Assembly: GCF_002949735.1 (NCBI RefSeq)
Contig: NZ_CP026681.1
Span: 2,666,001-2,730,000 of the forward strand
Source: Nostoc sp. 'Peltigera membranacea cyanobiont' N6
Lineage (GTDB): Bacteria; Cyanobacteriota; Cyanobacteriia; Cyanobacteriales; Nostocaceae
Reading direction: 5' to 3'
DNA: 64,000 bases
A program made the position numbers and the translations under genes. The notes below the pieces were generated by a model. It was not told the DNA's origin and searched no databases. It saw only the letters and a program-made list of their open reading frames with translations. Each line of letters starts with the position of its first letter. Positions within the stretch are counted from its first letter, which is position 1. Shown one piece after another: positions 34,936 to 42,900 of the stretch.

Positions 34936-35425
34936 ACTCTCCTGTCATTTAATATAGCAAAAAATCGAGCATTCTTTCCGCCAAATATGGCGTACTGTGC
35001 GTCAGAAAAAGATGGATTCCAAGGCTTGTGCCCTCTAAAGTATGTTTCAAATTAGTAGGAGAACATGGGGATAAAACGGGTGACTTCCGAGAACTTCCGG
35101 GAACTTCCGGGAACTATTGGGTTTTATTAAGCTAATGATAATTGCTTATTAGATGATGTTTAATATGTAATAACATCAGCGATGAATTTGAATTTGTGGA
35201 GTGGGACATTGGGATATATTGGGATAAATTGATGAGAATTAGTGAGAATTGGTGAGGAATGGAAACTTAGGCGATTTTCCTTAAGACGCACAAATTAGTG
35301 AAATAAAAGTGCAATTGTAATATTTCTTAGCTTTTATTTACAAATGCTGAAATCATTACGGGATAGGCGCTTTAGCCTTTTAGGAATAATTATTGATAAA
35401 GAGTGAAAAACAGGGGAAATTTTTT
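34936..35425. other. divergent intergenic region, candidate oriT and/or parC
   Basis: This 490-bp gap separates the divergent relaxase and ParM genes. It holds three direct copies of GAACTTCCGG (about 35088-35115), followed further on by direct repeats of TGGGA(T)A type (TGGGACATTGGGATATATTG) and GTGAGAATT(A/G)GTGA type (about 35206-35262). MobF origins of transfer usually lie next to the relaxase gene and ParM centromeres lie upstream of parM, so either or both sites may be here. Confidence 0.45.
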
Positions 35426-36541
35426 GTGGATTTAATGTTGAGCCTTGACCCAGGAACTTCAATGACGAAGATGGTTTATCGTGTTTCTTTGGAGATGTCT
35501 TCTAAACCAGAATTGCTGTGTATGGAGCCAGAGTTAGTTAAGATTTCTAGAGACTCGCTCTCTTTATATGAGTCTGGGCAAATTAATCGGCCGAATCCAG
35601 AGAATGAGGCTTGGATAGAGTTAAACGGAGAGTATTATGCGGTTGGGTTTTTGGCCCAAAAGTATTTTGAAGCGCGAATCAATTTTTTAGAACTCAAGTA
35701 TGAGAACGCGATTCCAAAAACTTTGGCAGCAGTAGGGGCAATAGCGATTAGAGAAGGATTGAAGTCCAACCTTGATTTATCGTTGGGACTGCTGTTGCCT
35801 TATGGGGAGTGGGAAGACAGGGAAAGATTGGAGATGGGTTTAACCAAGGCACTGTCTAGCTTTAGCTTTCGAGGTCAACAATTTTGTGTAAATCTGATCA
35901 GCTTTCAGTGTTTGCCGGAGGGTGGGGGACTGGTATTGACGCGAAGTAAAAAACTCGGCACAGACTTTAATAAAGTGAACATTGCTGTGGTGATGCTGGG
36001 TTTTCGGGATATATCAGCCGTAATCTTTGAGCGGGGTATATCAACTGGAAAAACAGAAGGTTTGGGTTTAGCCTGGATGCTGGAGAGAATCAAAAGCCGA
36101 ACATCAGGACAGAACTTACATGATTTGTTAAAGGCTGTTCATCTATCAGGTTCAGCGTTAAAACCGAGATACTTTAACACCTTGGCTCGGAGTAAGAATG
36201 CTGAGTTTAAAGCTGAGGAAGTAGCACAAATTGTTGAAGTAGCGGAGTTGTCTCGGAAAGAATACTGGAATAAAGTATCTATTTGGCTGAGTATGAATAT
36301 TCCTGTTGATATTCAGCAAGTAATTATTGGTGGGGGAACATCGGAATATTTAGTTGCTGAGTTGAAAAACTTATTTACTTATACCGAGATTTCATGGGCG
36401 GCAGAATTAGAAGAGGATGTGCGTTTGGCTTTTAACCTGCCGATTAAAAAAGATGCCTTGTGCTTACGTTTCACGGATGTATACGGATTATTCCGTTATC
36501 AAAACGCTACATCAGCTATTTCAAACCATCGTGCGTCCTAG
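35426..36541 (+). CDS. parM: ParM/StbA-like actin-type ATPase (first copy)
   Basis: An actin-like ATPase of about 371 residues. The phosphate-1 loop is SLDPGTSMTKMVY (Asp8), phosphate-2 lies in VMLGFRDISAVIFERG, and the adenosine motif is VIIGGGTSEYL near residue 298. These features define plasmid-segregation ParM-type filament proteins. The GTG at 35426 is preferred because AGGGGA precedes it at a normal distance and it places the phosphate loop near the N-terminus as usual; a TTG at 35393 is an alternative. Repeats upstream may be its centromere, and the next gene may encode its adaptor. Confidence 0.78.
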   Translation: MDLMLSLDPGTSMTKMVYRVSLEMSSKPELLCMEPELVKISRDSLSLYESGQINRPNPENEAWIELNGEYYAVGFLAQKYFEARINFLELKYENAIPKTLAAVGAIAIREGLKSNLDLSLGLLLPYGEWEDRERLEMGLTKALSSFSFRGQQFCVNLISFQCLPEGGGLVLTRSKKLGTDFNKVNIAVVMLGFRDISAVIFERGISTGKTEGLGLAWMLERIKSRTSGQNLHDLLKAVHLSGSALKPRYFNTLARSKNAEFKAEEVAQIVEVAELSRKEYWNKVSIWLSMNIPVDIQQVIIGGGTSEYLVAELKNLFTYTEISWAAELEEDVRLAFNLPIKKDALCLRFTDVYGLFRYQNATSAISNHRAS

Positions 36542-36571
36542 CAATTTGCTCATTTTAAAGGAATATTAGCA

Positions 36572-37015
36572 ATGTTTTCAGATGTTGAGTTTCGCTTACG
36601 AAGTAGAGTTAAGACTGATAGCCCCGAAGCAATGCTGTTTAAGTATTTAAACTCCAGAAATACTCTTTATCCTGCGAAGGATATGGTGATAATTGCTATT
36701 AGCAGCTATTGGCTTCCTTTAGCCTATCAAGCCCAAGAGCAACCCGTAGATTTAGAACCACACATTCGTGCTTGTCTTTACCGCCTTCAACTTCACTCTT
36801 CATATCTGATGGGACTGCTGGGAGAAATCCCGTCTCAGGCAGCCACGATGATTGCAGTAGACAGAAATTCACTTTCATCACTTTCCCTTCCATCCAATAT
36901 TCCCGCAACAGAACCATCTAAGATTCCCGCAACAGAACTATCTAAGATTCCCCCAACAGAAGAAAGACAGTTAAAAGTTGACTGGTTAAATCCTTTTTCA
37001 ACTTTATCTAAATAG
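36572..37015 (+). CDS. hypothetical protein downstream of ParM, possible adaptor
   Basis: A 147-residue protein with a helical start (FRLRSRVKTDSPEAMLFKYL) and three copies of (N/K)IPATE(P/L)SK near residues 108-130. AAGGAA precedes the ATG, 30 bases after parM. In type II partition operons this position is held by the ParR adaptor that binds the centromere; that role is inferred from position, as no ribbon-helix-helix motif is evident to me. Confidence 0.5.
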   Translation: MFSDVEFRLRSRVKTDSPEAMLFKYLNSRNTLYPAKDMVIIAISSYWLPLAYQAQEQPVDLEPHIRACLYRLQLHSSYLMGLLGEIPSQAATMIAVDRNSLSSLSLPSNIPATEPSKIPATELSKIPPTEERQLKVDWLNPFSTLSK

Positions 37016-37027
37016 GAATTCATAATT

Positions 37028-37879
37028 ATGTATCAACCACAAGAACTTTTTAACAACCTCTCACCATCCGAAATTAGCCGGACTTTACGCTTGAGTGGGA
37101 TACCTGAAAAAGAGTCATATACCGAGAATGATGCAGACAGGTTTCGTGAATGTCGCACTTTAATTGAGCAGGGTGGAACTGACGAGGAAGTAATGGCTCT
37201 ATTATCTCCAGTTGTTGACAATGCACTGTCAGAAACTCAGGGCAATTCCTCATCGTCAACGAAGAATGGGGGGAAAAAACAAGGTAGGAAAGCCCAATTA
37301 CCATTAGATATCACTGAATTACTAGTTATTGCTCGTGAAAGAGGCTATAAAATCGCACTTTCTCAGGCTTTAATAATTCTCCAAGTCTGCGGACTATCTG
37401 AGCAAGATGAGTATAGCCCAGATGAGTGCGAACGCTTTCTTGAAACCTACAAATCAATAAAAGAGCAAAACAAATCCTTTGAAGAAGTTGCAGCCAGCTT
37501 AACAACTCTAGGTAAAAGCGAAAATTCTCAACAATTAAAATTAGATGCAGTGATTGAGAATGTTAGTGAAAAAGCTGTAGCGGCAAGAGAAGATTTATCT
37601 AGCTTGATTGATAAAATTACTGCTGCTCAGGCTGAAGAAGCCCCAGAGTTAGTTCAATCACTTTACCTTAAAAATGTTGCACTGAAATTACAACAGAGCG
37701 ATTCTGAAAATAACCTCTTCGCTCAATTAGAAGAAAGAATCATGGCGAGAATCGCCGAAAAAAAGCAACAGAGGCTACAGTTATCTGGAGTGACTTGGGA
37801 GACGACACCCTTACCATCTTCTTCGCCCACGCCGATGCTGTCGCCCAACGCATTAGAGAATGGAACGAATACCGATTAA
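37028..37879 (+). CDS. hypothetical protein with duplicated helical domain
   Basis: A 283-residue protein in which residues about 12-60 (LSGIPEKESYTENDADRFRE) and about 98-150 (LSEQDEYSPDECERFLETYK) are copies of one helical unit, each resembling the MerR-like/phage HTH units seen in cyanobacterial plasmid proteins. A basic linker (NGGKKQGRKAQ) lies between and a helical region follows. A DNA-binding role is plausible. It is co-directional with parM and its 3' end overlaps the next gene by 85 bases. Confidence 0.55.
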   Translation: MYQPQELFNNLSPSEISRTLRLSGIPEKESYTENDADRFRECRTLIEQGGTDEEVMALLSPVVDNALSETQGNSSSSTKNGGKKQGRKAQLPLDITELLVIARERGYKIALSQALIILQVCGLSEQDEYSPDECERFLETYKSIKEQNKSFEEVAASLTTLGKSENSQQLKLDAVIENVSEKAVAAREDLSSLIDKITAAQAEEAPELVQSLYLKNVALKLQQSDSENNLFAQLEERIMARIAEKKQQRLQLSGVTWETTPLPSSSPTPMLSPNALENGTNTD

Positions 37880-38313
37880 AACAAGAAATTGCAGCCAAAG
37901 AACGCACTATTGATATTCAAGTCGAAAAAGCCTCCGATGCTAAAGCCAATAAATTAGCTGCCCACAAGCTGGAAAAAATACAGGCATGGAACGAAGCGCA
38001 ACTAGAACGTCAAAAACTTCGTCAAAAACGCTTTGAACAGTTCAAAGGACTTGTTTTTTGGCTCGGTGGTTGGGTCGGTTCTGGCCGCTCTGGTATTTTC
38101 TTTTTTGGCTCTGCCATGTTAGCTTCTGCGACTTTTGCAGGAGTAACAATCATTAATCTGCCAACAAATCTTTCCTGTCCTGATCCCAAAAGTCCCTGTT
38201 ATTTGGTATATCAAATGCGATTTAACAATAAAAGTGTGATTCTTCCACAACAGACCAAGGATATTATTGCTGAGTATGAGCGCAATAAGAGTAAATCTAA
38301 ACGACGCAAGTAA
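37795..38313 (+). CDS. hypothetical coiled-coil protein with one membrane segment
   Basis: A 172-residue protein: a helical, charged first half (DAVAQRIREWNEYRLKQEIA, KLEKIQAWNEAQLERQKLRQ), a hydrophobic segment (IFFFGSAMLASATFAGVTII) and a basic tail. The 85-base overlap with the preceding gene, in a different phase, is unusual: the helical pattern would continue that of the upstream protein, so a past or real frameshift joining the two is possible. Not recognised otherwise. Confidence 0.5.
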   Translation: MGDDTLTIFFAHADAVAQRIREWNEYRLKQEIAAKERTIDIQVEKASDAKANKLAAHKLEKIQAWNEAQLERQKLRQKRFEQFKGLVFWLGGWVGSGRSGIFFFGSAMLASATFAGVTIINLPTNLSCPDPKSPCYLVYQMRFNNKSVILPQQTKDIIAEYERNKSKSKRRK

Positions 38314-38734
38314 TTAAGTTTTGGGGAAAGAGAAACTGTCTGTTTTGGTTTTCCCTATCTTTGGAACAGCATCGAATGGCACGAAGACTCATGTGAAATA
38401 TCGTCAGGGCAGGGTGTTGGGTGTAGTGTTAATAAAAATTGAATTTTAGTGCGCTAGACAAAACCAAGTTGTTCGTAATTCCCTACACCCCACACCCGGA
38501 TTTCTCACCACACCTCTCAAAGCCCGTGCTTGTGCAGGGGAGCAGAGGAGCAGGGGAGCAGGGGAGAGTTATTGTACAAGTTCTTTCCCCTCTGCCCCTC
38601 TGCTCTATCAAACGCCTGAAGCTTGTGAGAAATGCGGGTACACCCCACACCCCAAAACCAGTAATACCAAGGGTTAACGCTTAACAAGCGTGCCATTCGG
38701 AACAGCATCAATAGTTTGATAGAGGGATAAAGTT
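38314..38734. repeat. cluster of fold-back repeats
   Basis: The gap has no gene. It contains GGGTGTTGGGTGTAGTG (about 38410-38428) facing CCCTACACCCCACACCC (about 38481-38497), related to the insert in the replication gene, and at 38535-38612 a second copy of the GCAGAGGAGCAGGGGAG hairpin with core TACAAGTTCTTTCCCC. A further ACACCCCACACCCC arm lies near 38640. One small element appears nested within another. Confidence 0.75.
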
Positions 38735-39136
38735 ATGAACGAACTAAAAGAAATTAAACTTTGGGATGATTGGGACGATATTAATTTATCTACTCCAGAA
38801 CGTCGCATTGAACGCTTAGAAATTCTGCTGTGCCAAAAAGTACATAAAGGCGAAGATATCTCTCAATGTCTGCAAGTTTTGGAGTACTTGAAAAATTGTA
38901 CGACTCACCAGAAGTTGGAGTCTGTTTTCTTTAAGCGAGTTCAGCCTCAACTGACTTTCAACTGCTGGCAAATAATTGGTCAGGCTACTTTAATCTCAAT
39001 AGTCGCTATTTCTTGCTGTTTTGCCATATATAAAATAGCTACTTCACCAATATCTAATAATTCTTCGTCGGAATTATCTCTTGGCAAAGAATTATCAAAA
39101 AACACCCCACCACACTGTAAAAAACATCATAGATAA
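38735..39136 (+). CDS. hypothetical membrane protein, 133 residues
   Basis: Not recognised. The first 70 residues are acidic to neutral and helical (WDDWDDINLSTPERRIERLE, CLQVLEYLKNC); one membrane segment follows (IIGQATLISIVAISCCFAIY, about 82-101), with a short hydrophilic tail. A ribosome site (GAGGGA) precedes the ATG. Confidence 0.5.
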   Translation: MNELKEIKLWDDWDDINLSTPERRIERLEILLCQKVHKGEDISQCLQVLEYLKNCTTHQKLESVFFKRVQPQLTFNCWQIIGQATLISIVAISCCFAIYKIATSPISNNSSSELSLGKELSKNTPPHCKKHHR

Positions 39137-39357
39137 ACACAATGACAGGGCGGTATATTTATTTACTGCACTGCGATTACTGACTATGGTACTCCATCAA
39201 CAATCTCTAAAATCTTTCAAGTTAACGGAGTAAAAAGGCAGTTTATGAATATTTACTTTCATGCCCAAGGTGAGGCGATCGCTTTTTTTTCACATATTCA
39301 GTTCAAATCACTGCATTTGATGGATGAAAACTTTCTTTACAGCGTAAGTCACCTACT

Positions 39358-39888
39358 TTAATAAGAGGTGTCCTTGTCAAAAGGCAAACTGTCAGCATCC
39401 TCAAAGTTACGCAGGTCTTGCTCCATCTGCTGCCGACGTTGGACGTATGTTCTGCTGTCTTCAACCCTTCCTCTCATCAACCATGCACCAAAGTTGATGC
39501 CTTGTTCTACATGATCGGCAGACACTTTATTGTAATTATCAACCTCCATTTTCTTGCGCCACTCAAGCTGTTCGAGGGCACTTTCACTGATACCAATTTT
39601 CTGAGCGTATTCTACATATTCAGGTCTGAGAGAACCATCTGGGTTAAATTCTTTTTTTTCTTGTTCAGTGAAGAAATCGTAGGCTGTGTAGATTGGCCAC
39701 GGCTCTGGATCAGTCTCGTCCAGGTGTTTCCACTCGTCATACTCTTCTTTTGCTCTACGAGCATAACTATCAATTGCTCCTGGATCTTCACCTTTGGATA
39801 ACATTTCTTGCCGAGCTTCACTTTTCAAATTTCCATCTGGGTTGAATTCTTCATTATTCATATTTATCCAACGCTTAATCCTTGACAT
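39358..39888 (-). CDS. acidic protein with duplicated FNPDG motif
   Basis: A 176-residue acidic protein not assigned to a family. Two related segments are visible: EEFNPDGNLKSEARQEML (about 13-30) and KEFNPDGSLRPEYVEYAQ (about 79-96), each followed by a Tyr/Trp-rich helical stretch. It is transcribed divergently from the polymerase-like gene with only 47 bases between starts, so they probably share control; a partner or regulator role is speculation. Confidence 0.55.
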   Translation of the reverse strand: MSRIKRWINMNNEEFNPDGNLKSEARQEMLSKGEDPGAIDSYARRAKEEYDEWKHLDETDPEPWPIYTAYDFFTEQEKKEFNPDGSLRPEYVEYAQKIGISESALEQLEWRKKMEVDNYNKVSADHVEQGINFGAWLMRGRVEDSRTYVQRRQQMEQDLRNFEDADSLPFDKDTSY

Positions 39889-39935
39889 AAAAACCTCTCA
39901 AACAATTAATTAATATTCATCAAATTTCAAATCTT

Positions 39936-42900
39936 ATGACTTTGGAATTAAAGCATTTTGACCCTCGTTTAAATCAGTGGATCTATATAGACGATAGCAC
40001 AACCGACTCTCAATCAATTTTAACTGAAAAGCTCAGTAATACTTTACTAGAATTTTACTTTCCTGACAAAGAATTCTCATTTGGACATTCAGATGAATAC
40101 AGCACTGCTGAAGAACTAAAGAATCATCCAGATGGACAAATTTTATTACTATCTTCTAAGAATCGCTTACTTTATGGAGATAAAGAATGTTTAGAAACAA
40201 TTCAAAAAATTTGTCCAGATAGTAAAGACCGGGGTGCTTATGGTTCCATTTTCCTTGGGGCTTGTAAAAATGCGATTCACGAAAAGCTAAACATTTTAGT
40301 AGTAGATGATTCTACTGATAACCGGGGTGAGAATGGAGGGATATTATCGAATGATTTGGCATATAAATTAGTTGGTGATTGTTATGGGCAGATTTCAACA
40401 CAACTTTATGACAAGCTAACCTTAAGGGAATCCCAAACAGATAAAAGCTATCGTGTAATTCAACATCGATTTGGTTGGGTAGATGGAGTTGGAGAAGATA
40501 CGACTGAATATCGCTTTGGCAAAGGAACACTGCGACCATACAGACTAGATAGAATAAAATATGCAAATTCTAAAAATGAACCAAAAATCGATATAATTCT
40601 TCCCGTAAGCAGTTTTAAGGGAACAGACAAGGATAGACCCAAAGGCCCTACTAAACCTCAAATTCAACCAGGATTATATCAGCAAAATATTTGGTTAGCT
40701 GAAAAAGCACAATCTCAACAAGGTCAGATGTCTATCTCCCAACTGCTGGCATCTTTCCCTCAAGGAATTAAAGATTTTGCCGAAGAACTAGAGGTACAAG
40801 CTCAAAGATTAGCCTCTATTGAAGATGACCCAAGAATTGTTGCTGCTTACTATTGTGAAAGATACGAAAAACGTAAAGAATCATTGAGCCAAAGTAAATT
40901 AAAAACATCAGACATTATCAATCAAGAAACAAATGTTAAAAACTTAGGGACAAATGATGACTTAGATGCAGATCAGGAGTTGGATGACGAGAGTGCTAAA
41001 GATGACTTGTTTATGTACAAACTCATTAAAGCTGATTTACTTGGTCATCAACAGCTATTAGAAACAGAGAAGGTAAAGCAGGAGCTAAGTCGTTTTGTAC
41101 AAAGTGAGTGGCGAGATATTGCTATTGGGAAAACGCTTACTTTTGACCGAGCAATGATTATTCCTTCCAAGGAACTCAAAAATGGTGAAATCTGTGCCCC
41201 TTGGCTGGAGCAAGGAGAAAAAGTTCTTAACTTTCGCTCTCCTTTTCTTAACTCTAATGGCTTGTGTGTTTCTACTAATAAACACATTAAAGACCGTGTT
41301 GCTCCAGATGGTGAACCCTTAGAAGGCATAATTGTAGTCAATGACGAAGACCATAAGCGCATACAGCAAAGAATTACAGATTTAGAAGCGCGAGGGGTTG
41401 ATGTTGATTTTATCGACCCAGCAGAAACCGAATCAGAACGCCAAGCACGAGACTACGATGGTGATTGCATTGGTGTGGCAAGAGCTAGCTTATACCCCAA
41501 TTTAACAGCAGAGGCAGAGCGAAGAAATCTTCCCCAAAACGCCTATTCACCCACGGTTAAGCTCAAAAAACAGTCATTTTATGATCCCACTGATGGAACC
41601 CAGCCCCCATTTGAAAAAATTGCTATCCACATGAGTGATAGCATCAGCGTGGGCATAATCAACAATCAAGTGACAGCACTGGAGGCATTAGAATCAGAAA
41701 TTGAGGTACTAAAGACTTACGGTACTTTTGAGCAGAAATCAAATTATCTAGACAAAGTTTCTAACCATTACGAAACCCTGTTTGAGCAAGAACGCCAGAA
41801 AGATCCAAAGTTAATTCGAGAAGAATACAAGCGTTATATGCAAGGGGTTGTTGAAATTGCTCATTGTCAAAGAACTCCCGAAATTATCCAGCAAGCAATG
41901 GACATTAACCGTCAAATGTACCGGAGTATGATTGAAGAAGGATGTTATCAAAACCAAATAGCGGTTGATTTATTCAAAAGTGCTAAAAAACCTGAGATGG
42001 ATAAAATCAGGGAAAACAACCGCTACTTGTATCGTGATGTTAACTATATTAAAGATAAAAAGTCGCGTTCAGTTTATTTAAACACAGGTATAACACCAAA
42101 GGGCTACTCACCAGTAGAATTATTAATTAGCCAAACTAATAAATATTTCCAAGAATCACAGTTAGAATCGCGTCCCATCGTCCAGTTTAAAGACTTATTC
42201 AAAGGAGTAGAATTTACACCACAACAAAAATTTGCAGCGATCGCCGCTAAGTACGAGTTTGATCTGAAGTTCAATGCTGCGGTTCGTGCCTCAAGGCGGC
42301 GAGAAACAGAGTCTGGCCCTAGCGCAATTGTTCAAACGGATTCAGGAACGCAACTCGAAATTACCAACCTCACCCGCTACGGGCATCCCCTAATCTGGAA
42401 AGCCCAGACACTTAATATTCGCCTAGATGAGATTAAATTCACAAACAGTGAACGCCCCCATAAATTATTAGCGGTTGCACAGATAGATGGTGAGATTGGG
42501 TCAGATGGAAAACCCGCCTACCGCAACCTGGGGACAGTTAGCCAACAATCTGTGACTGACCACAACCTCAAGGCGGGGATGACCATACAGGGAGCTAAAC
42601 TCTTAGAACTAAAACCAGAACTTACTAGAAGCCAAACTAAATTACTTTTCGACAAGGCACAAGAGGCGGCTCTCGCATTTTACGCTTCTATCCCAGAGTC
42701 AGAAAAACTTGCATCCGCCGCCGCCGCTTGGAATATCTGTGCATCCCGTCAGGATGAACTCGAAGTTGCAAGGAAAGAAAACACAAACCCCCAGGCGATC
42801 GCTAAAAAAGTCTCTAATTTTGCCTTCGCTGCTTTCCCCAATGAGATTATCTCCCGCTTGGAGAAACTGCAATTTAGTGAACCGAAGTTAGTCACACTTA

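Noticed and set aside
40312..40642. Minus-strand frames of 84 and 60 codons
   Set aside because: They lie antisense to the conserved motif region of the polymerase-like gene and show no motif.
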